Assembly: GCA_030824495.1 (NCBI GenBank)
Contig: JAVBXP010000028.1
Span: 23,413-87,412 of the forward strand
DNA: 64,000 nucleotides
Source: a bacterium
Lineage (GTDB): Bacteria > Pseudomonadota > Alphaproteobacteria > Caulobacterales > Caulobacteraceae
Direction of reading: 5' to 3'
Made by a program: the position numbers and the translations under genes
The notes under the pieces: generated by a model
The model's database searches: none
Told to the model about the DNA's origin: nothing
Seen by the model: the letters and a program-made list of their open reading frames with translations, nothing else
In this document: one piece after another, positions 29,734 to 38,413 of the stretch
How positions within the stretch are numbered: the first letter of the stretch is position 1
Layout of the letters: each line of letters starts with the position of its first letter

Positions 29734-29991
29734 GGTCCGGTTGTCGAGCTGACTGCGGAGATTGAGCAGGCCTTCCCTGGTGATCAGGTAGGGCTTGCCG
29801 TCCCGGCTGGCGATCAGCCGCTTCTTCTTCAGGCTCTTGAAGACAAACAGATCGCAGTCGCTCAGCGCCCACCCGTCGCGGGTGATGCACTCGGCTGCGA
29901 TCAGATCGCCGCGCTCATTGCGCTCAATGACGATTTTGCCCCCTTGGGCCAGGGCGTGCAGCGTCCGTTGCTGCGGTTTCGAGATGTTCAA
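29716..29991 (-). CDS. yjhX: YjhX family (UPF0386) protein
   Basis: The 91-residue product aligns with E. coli YjhX: the N-terminus [19 protein letters not shown], the central [29 protein letters not shown] and [21 protein letters not shown]. YjhX has been described as the toxin of a YjhX-YjhQ pair, where YjhQ is an acetyltransferase-like antitoxin. No YjhQ-like gene adjoins it here, so this is an orphan. The start is a TTG at 29991, since the family N-terminus (M-N-x-S) begins there and no strong ribosome site is seen. Its end overlaps the convergent rsmD by 18 bases. Confidence 0.85.
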   Translation of the reverse strand: MNISKPQQRTLHALAQGGKIVIERNERGDLIAAECITRDGWALSDCDLFVFKSLKKKRLIASRDGKPYLITREGLLNLRSQLDNRTSMRAW

Positions 29992-30024
29992 TGGAATGTC
30001 CGACGTTCAGGCGTGACGAGACGC

Positions 30025-30053
30025 ACCCGCCCAGGTCCCTGAGGACGGCGGGT
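30025..30053. repeat. Hairpin ACCCGCC/GGCGGGT
   Basis: ACCCGCC (30025-30031) and GGCGGGT (30047-30053) form a perfect 7-bp stem upstream of yjhX. An AGGTCC/GGACCT pair (30033-30038 and 30064-30069) overlaps it, allowing an alternative fold. Confidence 0.45.
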
Positions 30054-30105
30054 ACGAACGAACGGACCTGACAGCCGATTTTAGGCGAGGACGCCGGTTC
30101 GGCGG

Positions 30106-30138
30106 TTAGGCCCGGGCCTCGAACGCAATCTCAGACAT
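30106..30138 (-). CDS. Possible 10-residue micro-ORF
   Basis: ATG at 30138 opens MSEIAFEARA and stops at 30106. The Shine-Dalgarno AGGAAAGAG lies 4-12 bases upstream, stronger than most in this window. It may be a leader peptide, a remnant of a decayed gene whose N-terminus survives, or chance. The rest of 30054-30284 holds no other gene that I can support. Confidence 0.25.
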   Translation of the reverse strand: MSEIAFEARA

Positions 30139-30284
30139 AATCTCTTTCCTGGCGGAGGCCGCGATCATGGCGAAACCGCAAGCCGACGTCCAGTTTCCAG
30201 CGGCACGCAGCGCAAACGCCCGGTTGACCTGGTCCCTGGGACCGCCCCGATAAGCAGAGCGGTCAGCCAACAACGAGGTGATTC

Positions 30285-31313
30285 GTGAGCTCTTCCGCCC
30301 AGTTCCTGAACCCGTCGCAGGCCGCGCGGCGGCTCGGCGTCTCGACAAAAGCCCTGCGGCTCTACGAACAGCGCGGCCTGGTCGACCCGGCTCGCACCGC
30401 CACCGGTTGGCGGGTCTATGGCCCAGATGACATGGCGCGGGCCAATGAGATCGTGGCCTTGCGCACCCTTGGCCTAAGCCTGGCCCAGGTGGCGCGGGTG
30501 CTGGCCGGTGACCCCCAAGGTTTGGAGCCGGCCCTGGCCGCGCATCAGGCGACCCTGGAGGGGCGGCTGCGCCAGGTTGCCGACACCGTCGAAAAGGTCC
30601 GGGGCCTGCGGGCGGACCTCGCGCGGGGGCAGGCGCCGGCCGCGGGTGAGGTGGCGCGGCTGCTGGAAGGCGGGCTCAGCGTCGCCTTCGATCTCCCCTG
30701 GCCCTGGGGCGGCGAGCGGTTTGAGCTGCGCGACATCCGCCCGCTGAACTACATCACCGGTCCGCTGGGCTGCGGGAAGACCCGGCTGGCTATGGGCTTG
30801 GCCGAAGCTCTACCCGGCGCTGCGTTCCTCGGGCTGGAGCGCTCGGCGGACGGTGGAGCGGGGGCGCGGGCTCGTCTCGTTGCGGACTCAGGCCTGAAAT
30901 CGCGGGTCGATCAGGTGCTGGCCTGGCTCGGCGAGGACGGCGCCACATCGTCTGACGCCTTGCTGGCGCTGCTGGTTGAGGTGGAGGCCGATGGAGCCGG
31001 AGCCTTGGTCGTCGACATGGTGGAGCAGGGGTTGGACGAGCCGACCCAGGAAGCGCTGATCGCCTACCTGCGCCGGCGCGGACCGGACGCCCGTCCGCTG
31101 TTCCTGATGACCCGATCTTGTGCGGTTCTCGACCTGGCGGCGGTGGGGGCTGGCGAGACGATCATCTTCTGCCCGGCCAATCACAGCCCGCCCACCTGCG
31201 TCATCCCCCATCCCGGCGCGCCGGGCTACGAAGCGGTCGCCAGCTGCCTTGCTCCCAACGAGGTACGAGCGCGGACGGAAGGCATGGTCGCCTGGCGGCC
31301 GCTTTCTCATTGA
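30285..31313 (+). CDS. MerR-type regulator fused to a P-loop ATPase-like domain
   Basis: Residues about 7-76 are a MerR winged helix: LNPSQAARRLGVSTKALRLY, then the wing TGWRVYGPDDMARANEI and LRTLGLSLAQVARVL. A coiled dimer helix follows (about 85-115). Then comes a second domain. DIRPLNYITGPLGCGKTRLA carries a Walker A (residues 159-166), and GALVVDMVEQGLDEPTQEAL carries a Walker B with acidic residues (241-247) and a D-loop-like turn, as in ABC/SMC-type ATPases. No ABC signature motif is evident. MerR proteins normally end in a small effector domain, so this 342-residue fusion is unusual. GTG at 30285 has AACGAGGTGA before it. Ligand and target are unknown; the AT-rich spacer downstream holds inverted repeats. 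Confidence 0.8.
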   Translation: MSSSAQFLNPSQAARRLGVSTKALRLYEQRGLVDPARTATGWRVYGPDDMARANEIVALRTLGLSLAQVARVLAGDPQGLEPALAAHQATLEGRLRQVADTVEKVRGLRADLARGQAPAAGEVARLLEGGLSVAFDLPWPWGGERFELRDIRPLNYITGPLGCGKTRLAMGLAEALPGAAFLGLERSADGGAGARARLVADSGLKSRVDQVLAWLGEDGATSSDALLALLVEVEADGAGALVVDMVEQGLDEPTQEALIAYLRRRGPDARPLFLMTRSCAVLDLAAVGAGETIIFCPANHSPPTCVIPHPGAPGYEAVASCLAPNEVRARTEGMVAWRPLSH

Positions 31314-31450
31314 GCCATCTTGGATATCGAAATGTCTAAAGTGTATATTCAATACAATTGATCATGACATTTATATGTACGTTTTATAACAGTGTAGTTG
31401 TGGAGAGTTATAATAATTGAGCGCGAGATTCACTCGTCATTAGTCGAGCT
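31314..31450. other. AT-rich spacer with inverted repeats
   Basis: These bases are strikingly AT-rich against the GC-rich surroundings. They hold TGTAT-ATTCA-ATACA (31342-31356), the palindromes CAATTG and TGATCA, and TTATAAC/GTTATAA (31384-31390 and 31407-31413, perfect 7-base arms, 16-base spacer). No gene is seen. They could contain the promoter and operator of the histidine kinase gene, targets of the adjacent MerR-like protein, or a scar of transferred DNA. Confidence 0.6.
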
Positions 31451-31488
31451 TGTCTAAAGCCCCGCTTGAAACGCGGAAGGCTTTCCCG

Positions 31489-33099
31489 ATGAGCGCCATT
31501 CTCCTCGACCTGATTCAGCCGGTGGCGCCGATCTCGCCGCAGACTCTGGGGCAGGACGTTTACGACCGCTTTCAGGCCGAGCCTGAGACCCTGGCCATTG
31601 CGGTCGTGGACGCTGAGGGGCGGCCCGTGGGCCTGGTGGAACGCAACGCGTTCTTCGTGGCCATGGCTGCGCACTATGGCCGGGCGCTCTACGGGCTGCG
31701 CCCGGTCTCGCTGTTGATGAATCCCAATCCCCTGACCGCCGAAGGCGACACCGACGTGGCGGAGTTCTGCGGCGAGGTGCTGGCCGAACGCTCCGACGAG
31801 GTGATGAAGGGGTTCGTCGTGGTCAGCGGCGGCCGCTACGCCGGCGTCGGCTCCACCCTGTCGTTGCTGAAGGCGACCAGCGCCGCGAACCGGGCTCACG
31901 CCGAAGAGATGACCCGCCTGGCCGAGACCCTCAATCAGGCGAGGCTGGAAGCCCAGAGCGCCCTGACCGCCAAGTCGCAGTTCTTGGCGGTGATGAGCCA
32001 CGAGATCCGCACGCCGCTGAACGGTGTGCTGGCCATCGCCGACATCCTGCAGCGCAAGCTGAGCGATGTGAGCCTCCAGCCCTATGTGGCGACGATCCAA
32101 GACTCCGGCCAGACTTTGCTGCGCCTGCTGACCGATGCGCTTGACCTGACGCGGGCGGACGCCGGGCAACTGGAGCTGTCGGAGGACGGCTTCTGCGTGC
32201 CGGCCCTGCTCGACGACCTTGCCGCTCTCTGGTCGGCGCGGGCCGAACTGAAAGGGTTGAGCCTGGTCTTTTCCTATGACGGCGCCCCGGGCCAGTGGGC
32301 GTTGGGCGACGCGGTGCGGATCAAGCAGGTGTTCAATAACCTGATCGGCAACGCCCTGAAATTCACTCGGCAGGGCGGCGTCGAGGTGGCGCTGCGGGTG
32401 CGCCGAGAGGACATCCATGTCCACCTGGAGGGCGCGGTGCGCGACACCGGGGTCGGCATTCCCGACCACCGCCTGGCCACCATCTTTGAGCCCTTCAGCC
32501 AGACCGAGGCCGGCGTGCGCGAGGGCGGGGCAGGCTTGGGCCTGTCGATTTGCCGCCAACTGGTCGCCCAGATGGGCGGCACGATCGAGGCGCGCGGCAA
32601 CGTCAGCGCCGGCACGACCTTCAGGTTTGAGTTCCCCTTGTTCGATGTGCCCGCGCCGACGGGCGAGGAAGCGGCGGTCGAGCCCGACCTGACAGTGGCC
32701 GCGCCGGGCGGACTGCATGTCCTGATCGCCGATGACAACGCCACCAACCGGCTGGTGGCCGAGACTCTGTGCGCGATGTTCGGCTGCACCTGCGAAACCG
32801 TCGAGGACGGCGAGCAGGCCGTCAGTGCGGCCGCCAGCGGCCGGTTCGATCTGGTGCTGATGGACATCAAGATGCCGAACCTTGATGGCGTCGGCGCCAC
32901 CCGCCGCATCCGCGCGATGGCCGGCCCAGCCGCCCAGGTGCCGATCCTGGCGCTCACCGCCAACGCCGATCCCTGGGACGCAGCGAGCTATCTTTCCCAG
33001 GGAATGGACGGGGTGGTCGAGAAGCCGATCAAGGCCGAACGCCTGCTTACGGCCATCAACGCCGTGTTCGCCGATGAGACCCGGCGGGTGGCCGCCTGA
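31489..33099 (+). CDS. Hybrid sensor histidine kinase with N-terminal CBS-like domain and C-terminal receiver
   Basis: The 536-residue protein has no obvious membrane span. Residues about 10-135 resemble a CBS pair (TLAIAVVDAEGRPVGLVERN, then KGFVVVSGGRYAGVGS), a module that binds adenine nucleotides. A coiled linker leads to the dimerisation domain with the phosphorylated His in FLAVMSHEIRTPLNG, the ATPase domain (NNLIGNALKF, DTGVGIP, GAGLGLSICRQL) and a receiver (HVLIADDNATNRL with acidic pocket, the phospho-Asp in LVLMDIKMPNLDG, ALTANAD and the EKPIK lysine). It is a cytoplasmic phosphorelay kinase whose output partner is not adjacent. The ATG at 31489 has GGAAGG 10 bases upstream. Confidence 0.88.
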   Translation: MSAILLDLIQPVAPISPQTLGQDVYDRFQAEPETLAIAVVDAEGRPVGLVERNAFFVAMAAHYGRALYGLRPVSLLMNPNPLTAEGDTDVAEFCGEVLAERSDEVMKGFVVVSGGRYAGVGSTLSLLKATSAANRAHAEEMTRLAETLNQARLEAQSALTAKSQFLAVMSHEIRTPLNGVLAIADILQRKLSDVSLQPYVATIQDSGQTLLRLLTDALDLTRADAGQLELSEDGFCVPALLDDLAALWSARAELKGLSLVFSYDGAPGQWALGDAVRIKQVFNNLIGNALKFTRQGGVEVALRVRREDIHVHLEGAVRDTGVGIPDHRLATIFEPFSQTEAGVREGGAGLGLSICRQLVAQMGGTIEARGNVSAGTTFRFEFPLFDVPAPTGEEAAVEPDLTVAAPGGLHVLIADDNATNRLVAETLCAMFGCTCETVEDGEQAVSAAASGRFDLVLMDIKMPNLDGVGATRRIRAMAGPAAQVPILALTANADPWDAASYLSQGMDGVVEKPIKAERLLTAINAVFADETRRVAA

Positions 33100-33161
33100 G
33101 GTTGCGCGTGCCTGCGGCTTAGGCGAGGGTCTGCGCCTTCGAAGCGGCCGGGAGGGCGCAG

Positions 33162-34220
33162 ATGGCGGGCTACAAGGATCGGCTGCAGGCCGATCTGGAC
33201 AGATGGATCGACCAGGGGCTGGTGCCGGCCGGCAATCGCACTGCGATCCTGTCCAGCGTGGCCGACGGCCGGCGCGTGGACGCCTCGGTGGCCCTGGCGG
33301 TGATCGGTGCTCTGCTGCTTGGCGTGGCCGCCATCGCCTTTATCGCCGCCAACTGGGACGTGATCCCGAGGCTGGCGCGGTTCGGCCTGGTCCTCTCGCT
33401 GTTCCTGGCCGTGATCGGCGCGGCGACCTGGTCGGCCAGGGACGGCGCGCGGCCGATCCTGACCAACACCTTGCTCAGCGTCGCGGCGCTGATCTATGCC
33501 GGCGCCATCGGCTTGACCGGGCAGATTTTCGACATCGCCGGCGACCCGCAGCGGGCGTTGCGCAGTGCCGGGCTGGCGGCGGCGCTACTCGCTGTCGCCG
33601 GACGCTCCAGCGGCGCGGGCGTCGCGGCGCTGGCCCTGATCGGGCTTGGCGAGTTCGCCGGCGGATTTGAGACCGGAACCAGCCGCTGGCTGATCTTTGC
33701 CGCACCGGTCGGCATGGCCCTGGCATGGCTTTGGAATTCCAAGCCGCTGGCGCACATGGCGGCTCTCTCCCTGATCGTCGGATTGCTTTCGGCGCTGTCG
33801 TTCTATGAACAGACCTGGGGCGCGGCGGGCTTGATCGGCGGCGGCGTCGTGCTGGCTTGCCTAGCGGGCGCGGCGCGCCAGGCGCCCGACCTGAGCACGG
33901 CGAACGTCTTCTTCCTGTGGTTTGTCTGGGGTGCGCTGGCGCTGTTCGCGGTCGGCGGCTTCGACGAGATCAAGGGCGGCTATCTGATCGCTCACCGCGC
34001 CGCCTGGCTGGTGCTGGCGGCCGGCGTCATCGCGCTGGGCATGCACGACCGACAGAGCATGATCACGGCGGCGGGCGTGGTGGCGATGATCGCCGGAGTC
34101 TGTACGATCCTGTTCGATCTTGGCCTTGGCCTGATGACGGCGGCGGGCCTGTTCGCCGCCTGCGCCCTGATCGCCCTGGTGGCGGGCTTCCTGACCCGCT
34201 CGCGCAAGGTGGCGGCATGA
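33162..34220 (+). CDS. DUF2157 domain membrane protein
   Basis: The 352-residue protein has a soluble N-terminus (YKDRLQADLDRWIDQGLV, then LSSVADGRRVDASVALAVIG), which is the DUF2157 signature, followed by about ten hydrophobic segments to the C-terminus. The family has no established biochemical role. The next gene, a GDYXXLXY protein, starts inside its stop codon (ATGA). DUF2157 and GDYXXLXY genes are commonly paired, which supports both calls and suggests a membrane complex. Confidence 0.85.
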   Translation: MAGYKDRLQADLDRWIDQGLVPAGNRTAILSSVADGRRVDASVALAVIGALLLGVAAIAFIAANWDVIPRLARFGLVLSLFLAVIGAATWSARDGARPILTNTLLSVAALIYAGAIGLTGQIFDIAGDPQRALRSAGLAAALLAVAGRSSGAGVAALALIGLGEFAGGFETGTSRWLIFAAPVGMALAWLWNSKPLAHMAALSLIVGLLSALSFYEQTWGAAGLIGGGVVLACLAGAARQAPDLSTANVFFLWFVWGALALFAVGGFDEIKGGYLIAHRAAWLVLAAGVIALGMHDRQSMITAAGVVAMIAGVCTILFDLGLGLMTAAGLFAACALIALVAGFLTRSRKVAA

Positions 34221-34807
34221 TCAGACAGTTCCCCGCCCGCATCCTCGGCGCCGGCCTGCTGCTCGTCGCCATGCTCGTCGGTCTGGTCATCTTCGAGAGC
34301 CGCGCCCGCACGGCCGGCAAGGAGGTGGTGCTGGCCATGGAGGCGATCGATCCGCGCAATTTGCTGACCGGCCACTATGTCTCGCTGCGCCTGACCCAGG
34401 CGCTGCCGCCTGGCCAATCCTGTCCGCCGCGCACCCAGCCCTTCAGCGAAGGCGGGTGGCTGGCCCTGCGCGCCGACGGCGCCCAGCACCGCTTCGTGGG
34501 AGCTGGCCCGACGCGCGAGGCGGCCAAGGCCAGCGGTGGGGACGTGCTGATCCGGGGCGGGGTCTATTGCTCGCGGGTTGCGGTTGGCGAGGCCGGCCAG
34601 AGCCGCGAGGCGGTGACCCTCGATATCGGCGTTGATCGCTTCCACGCCGGCCAGGATCAGGCCGAGGCGATGGAAAGAGCTCTGCGCGATCGCCGCGACC
34701 CGGCCGCCGCGCCGGCCTTTGCGGTGGTGTCGGTCGGAGATGACGGCCGCGCCCGCCTGAAGGGCGTCATCCTCGACGGCAAGCGGACCGATCTGGACTG
34801 GTGGTGA
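34217..34807 (+). CDS. GDYXXLXY domain protein
   Basis: The 196-residue product has one N-terminal membrane anchor (ILGAGLLLVAMLVGLVIF) and then a periplasmic domain opening with LAMEAIDPRNLLTGHYVSLRL, which is the family motif in variant form (GHYVSLRL for GDYxxLxY). Later strands include GGDVLIRGGVYCSRV and LDIGVDRFHAG. Function is unknown. It is translationally coupled to the DUF2157 gene by a four-base overlap and converges with mutL with a two-base gap. Confidence 0.83.
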   Translation: MIRQFPARILGAGLLLVAMLVGLVIFESRARTAGKEVVLAMEAIDPRNLLTGHYVSLRLTQALPPGQSCPPRTQPFSEGGWLALRADGAQHRFVGAGPTREAAKASGGDVLIRGGVYCSRVAVGEAGQSREAVTLDIGVDRFHAGQDQAEAMERALRDRRDPAAAPAFAVVSVGDDGRARLKGVILDGKRTDLDWW

Positions 34808-34809
34808 GC

Positions 34810-36675
34810 CTACCGCCGCCCGAAAAGCCGCTCGATGTCGGCGAGTTTCAGCTCCACATAGGTCGGGCGGCCGTGGTTGCATTGGCCTGAGTGAGGCGTG
34901 GCCTCCATCTGGCGCAGCAGGGCGTTCATCTCTGGCGCGTTCAGCCGGCGCCCGGCGCGGACCGAGCCGTGGCAGGCCATGGTGGAGCACACCTCTTCCA
35001 GCCGTTCCTTCAGCGCCAGGGCCTGGCCGTTCTCGGCCAGATCGTCGGCGATGTCGCGGATCAGGCCGGCGACGTCGGTCTCGCCCAGCAGGGCAGGGGT
35101 TTCGCGCACCAGGATCGCGCCGGGACCAAAGGCCTCGACCATCAGGCCGAGCGCGGCCAGCTCGTCGGCGCGGGCGGCGACCCGCTCGGCCTCGGCGGGA
35201 TCGAGTTCGACCACCTCGGGCAGCAGCAGAACTTGGCGCGAGACGCCGCCCTGCGCCATCTCCACCTTCATCCGTTCGTAGACCAGCCGCTCGTGGGCCG
35301 CGTGTTGATCGACGATCACGACGCCGTCCCGGGTCTGGGCCACGATGTAGGTCTCGTGCACCTGGGCGCGGGCCGCTCCCAGCGGAAAGTCTACCGGATC
35401 GAAGGCCACCGACGGCGCCGGAGCCTCGTGAAGCCCTGGCTGCTGGTTGTAGGACGTGGCGCTGGGCCAGTCCTGAGCCGGCTCCGCGCGGGCCGAGACC
35501 TCAGTCAGGCCGGGGATGGTCTGGGCGGCGGCCTGGGCGTTCTGCGCCCAACCACCCATCTGCCAAGCGGAGAAACCTTGAGCAGATGGAGCTTGCGGCG
35601 ACCAGCCTGGACGCAGGTTGTTCAAGGTTTCGCTGGCGACGGTGGTGGCGGCCCGGTGCCCGGCGCCGGCCAGGACGTGACGCAGACCGCCGACGATCAG
35701 GCCGCGCACCAGGGCCGGATCGCGGAACCGCACCTCGGCCTTGGCCGGATGGACGTTGACGTCGACATAGCTGGGATCGACCTCAAGATAGAGCGCCACC
35801 AGCGGGTGGCGGTCGCGGGCCAGGAAGTCGGCATAGGCGCCGCGTAGCGCGCCTTGCAACAGGCGGTCGCGCACCGGCCGGCCGTTCACGAACAGGTACT
35901 GGTGAGCCGAGTTGCCGCGATTATAGGTCGGCAGTCCGGCGAACCCGGTCAGCCGCACGCCCTCGCGTTCATGATCGATGGCCAGGGCGTTTTCAGAGAA
36001 CTCCCGTCCCATGATCGCCGACAAGCGGGCCAGGCGACCATCAGGCCCCTTGCTCTCCGCCGGCAGGCGCAGGGTGCGGCGACCGTCCAGATCCAGGGCG
36101 AACGACACATCCTCATGCGCCATGGCCTGGCGCTTGATCTCGTCGGCGATCGACAGCGCCTCGGACCGCTCGGACTTCATGAATTTCAGGCGGGCGGGGG
36201 TGGCGTAGAACAGGTCACGCACCTCGACCCGGGCCCCATGCGGGCCAGGGAAGCCAGACGGCGAGACCGCGCCGACCGCGCCGCCTTCGACCAGTATGGC
36301 GTGGGCGTCGGCCGATCCCTTGGCCCGCGAGGAAATCGACAACCGGGCCACCGAGCCGATCGAGGGCAGGGCTTCGCCTCGGAAACCGAGGGTGGAGATG
36401 TGCAACAGGTCGTAGTCGCCGGCGTCATCGGGGCTGAGCTTGGAGGTCGCATGGCGCTCAATGGCCAGCGCCAGTTCGTCGGCCGAGAGGCCCGAACCGT
36501 CGTCGGCGACCAGGATGCGGGTCAGCCCACCGCCGTCGGCCTGCACCTCGATGGAACGAGAACCGGCGTCCAAAGCGTTTTCCACCAGTTCCTTCACGGC
36601 GCTGGCGGGACGTTCGACCACCTCGCCGGCGGCGATGCGGTTCACGGTCTCTGGGGGAAGGCGGCGTATAGGCAT
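34810..36675 (-). CDS. mutL: DNA mismatch repair protein MutL (endonuclease-type)
   Basis: MutL couples MutS mismatch recognition to strand removal. The N-terminal GHKL ATPase is intact: [35 protein letters not shown] and [13 protein letters not shown]. After a Pro/Gln-rich linker the C-terminal domain contains [12 protein letters not shown], an exact fit to the metal-binding endonuclease motif DQHA(X)2E(X)4E, then [10 protein letters not shown] and [11 protein letters not shown]. It is thus the nicking type used by bacteria without MutH. The ATG at 36675 gives 621 residues; a GTG two codons earlier is possible. Confidence 0.95.
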   Translation of the reverse strand: MPIRRLPPETVNRIAAGEVVERPASAVKELVENALDAGSRSIEVQADGGGLTRILVADDGSGLSADELALAIERHATSKLSPDDAGDYDLLHISTLGFRGEALPSIGSVARLSISSRAKGSADAHAILVEGGAVGAVSPSGFPGPHGARVEVRDLFYATPARLKFMKSERSEALSIADEIKRQAMAHEDVSFALDLDGRRTLRLPAESKGPDGRLARLSAIMGREFSENALAIDHEREGVRLTGFAGLPTYNRGNSAHQYLFVNGRPVRDRLLQGALRGAYADFLARDRHPLVALYLEVDPSYVDVNVHPAKAEVRFRDPALVRGLIVGGLRHVLAGAGHRAATTVASETLNNLRPGWSPQAPSAQGFSAWQMGGWAQNAQAAAQTIPGLTEVSARAEPAQDWPSATSYNQQPGLHEAPAPSVAFDPVDFPLGAARAQVHETYIVAQTRDGVVIVDQHAAHERLVYERMKVEMAQGGVSRQVLLLPEVVELDPAEAERVAARADELAALGLMVEAFGPGAILVRETPALLGETDVAGLIRDIADDLAENGQALALKERLEEVCSTMACHGSVRAGRRLNAPEMNALLRQMEATPHSGQCNHGRPTYVELKLADIERLFGRR

Positions 36676-36739
36676 GGTCACGCTTTGGTTAGGCCGTCAC
36701 TATATGGCGATTCCGGGGGGCAGTCTGGAAGGTGACTTC

Positions 36740-37726
36740 GTGAAACGCGTCCTCGGCAGAGCGCTTGCCGCCGCTCTCTTCGCATCGGCTGCTCCAGCCC
36801 CACTGGTGGCTCAGGTTCCGCTTACGCCGAGCGCGCAGCTTCCTGCCGGCGCCGTCGATCCCAACGAGACCCTGGTCGAGGAACTGGTCGTGACCGCGCG
36901 GCTGCCTGGGCCGGCCTGGTGGCGGGTCTCTGACGGCGACTCGACGGTCTATGTCCTGGGTGCGCCGACCGTGGCGCCCAAGCGTCAGCAGTGGGATCAA
37001 CTACAATTCAACCGCCGCCTGGAAGGCGCCAATGCGGTGATCTTGCCGTTCACGGGGCTGAAGGTGAAGCTGGCCGGCGCGCCGGGCGCGGCGATTAGCT
37101 ACCTGCGCTTGAAGTCGAGCAAGCCGTTCGAGGACGGCCTGGATCCGGCGCAGCGCGAACGGTTCGCCGCCGTACGGACAAAGCTCGGTCAGCCGGCCGA
37201 TCACTACAAGACCAACCATCCACTAGCCGCGGCCCTGATGCTTACTGACGACTATCGGGAGAAGGAGGGGCTGACGACCGCCGACCCCACCAAACTGATC
37301 AAGCTGCTGGCCCAGCGCAGCGGCGTGAAGATCGTGCAGCATTCCTACGACCTCGGCCCGTTGCTGGGCGCTGTAACCCGCACCTCGAAGGCCGCAGGCT
37401 CCGCCTGCCTGGACGAGGTTATGGGTGAGATCGAATCTGGCCCGGGCCGGACACTGGCCGCCTCGCGGGCCTGGGCGAGCGGCGACGTCGGTGGGGCCCT
37501 GGGCACCGAGCGCAGCTATGAGCGGTGCATCGCCGTCACACCGGGGGCGCTGACCTTCGACGCCCGGGTGAAGCGCGACCTGACAAACGACATTGAAGCA
37601 GCCCTGAAGACACCGGGGCACGCGATCGCCGTGGCCCCGTTGCGGACCCTGCTGGCCCAGGGCGGCGTGCTCGATCAGCTACGCGCCAAGGGCTACGAAG
37701 TGAAGACGCCTGGAGATGAGGATTGA
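36740..37726 (+). CDS. TraB/GumN family exported protein
   Basis: The product of about 328 residues has a signal peptide (VKRVLGRALAAALFASAAPAP, ending near VAQ). The mature N-terminus WWRVSDGDSTVYVLGAP matches the opening of the TraB/GumN family, here with GAP in place of the GxxH/S often seen. The rest is helical, with conserved-looking RERFAAVRTKLG and a C-terminal GHAIAVAPLRTLLAQGGVLDQLRAKGYEV, which fits the family's end. Family function is undefined, with a metalloprotease-like fold proposed. GTG at 36740 has GGAAGG 8-13 bases upstream; an ATG at 36703 is less likely. Confidence 0.8.
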   Translation: MKRVLGRALAAALFASAAPAPLVAQVPLTPSAQLPAGAVDPNETLVEELVVTARLPGPAWWRVSDGDSTVYVLGAPTVAPKRQQWDQLQFNRRLEGANAVILPFTGLKVKLAGAPGAAISYLRLKSSKPFEDGLDPAQRERFAAVRTKLGQPADHYKTNHPLAAALMLTDDYREKEGLTTADPTKLIKLLAQRSGVKIVQHSYDLGPLLGAVTRTSKAAGSACLDEVMGEIESGPGRTLAASRAWASGDVGGALGTERSYERCIAVTPGALTFDARVKRDLTNDIEAALKTPGHAIAVAPLRTLLAQGGVLDQLRAKGYEVKTPGDED

Positions 37727-37735
37727 GATCGAAAG

Positions 37736-37760
37736 TTCCTCTCCCCGCCGGGGAGAGGAA
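37736..37760. terminator. CTCTCCCC hairpin between convergent genes
   Basis: TTCCTCTCCCC, loop GCC and GGGGAGAGGAA form a perfect 11-bp stem between the TraB-type gene and the DUF3035 gene. It is also a member of the dispersed family at 17777 and 56311. No T-run follows on either strand. Confidence 0.6.
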
Positions 37761-37773
37761 TAGATCGTGGAGC

Positions 37774-38337
37774 CTACAGGCCCGGAAGTTTGATGCGCGA
37801 TTGCTTCTCGCGCGAGATGACGACGGCGCCGCCGCCGGTCAGCGGCTTGACGCGGTCTTCTTCAGCGGCCGGATCGATCGGGGCGGGGACGTTGTCGGCC
37901 GCCGCGGCGGTCGAGGCCGCGCTCGGCTGACCGTTGTTCCAGAACATAACCTTGTCGGCGAACGACTTTTCCTTGTGCGCCAGGGCGCCGGTTTCGTCAT
38001 CGACGACGTAGCGGATCAACGGGTCGGCCTTGTCGGCGCCGGCCTTGGCGACCAACGCCTTTTCGCCGTCCGAGCGAGCCTGGGCCTCGCGTTGGCCGAG
38101 CAGGGCCACGCGCGCGGCGCTTTCCGGCTGCAGTTCTTGCGGGCGCGGTTCGCCGGGAGCCGGCGGGCGCAGGGCATAGTCAGGCGGCACGACGAGCGGC
38201 GCCTTGGACACGACGCGGAATTCGTCGGGCGTGACCTTGCTCATGCCGAGCGCATTGCGGGTCGAGCTGCAGCTGGAGAGACCCACGCCGGCGGCCGCCA
38301 CCAGAGCGGTCGCGACAAGCACACGGTTCAGACTCAT
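37774..38337 (-). CDS. DUF3035 domain lipoprotein
   Basis: The 187-residue product has a lipoprotein signal with the lipobox GLSSCSS (Cys23) and then NALGMSKVTPDEFRVVSKAPLVVPPDYALRPP, the hallmark of the DUF3035 family, which is confined mainly to alphaproteobacteria. The tail is low-complexity and charged. Function is unknown. It lies downstream of lspA, the signal peptidase that would process it, separated by 76 bases. The order ileS-lspA-DUF3035 is common in alphaproteobacteria. GGAG lies 9 bases before the ATG. Confidence 0.87.
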   Translation of the reverse strand: MSLNRVLVATALVAAAGVGLSSCSSTRNALGMSKVTPDEFRVVSKAPLVVPPDYALRPPAPGEPRPQELQPESAARVALLGQREAQARSDGEKALVAKAGADKADPLIRYVVDDETGALAHKEKSFADKVMFWNNGQPSAASTAAAADNVPAPIDPAAEEDRVKPLTGGGAVVISREKQSRIKLPGL

Positions 38338-38413
38338 GTAACGAAGCTCCGAAAGCCGCCCCTGGCGGTGAGGGATGGTTGAATAGCGCATAGGGCGATA
38401 CCCGCCAATGCGA

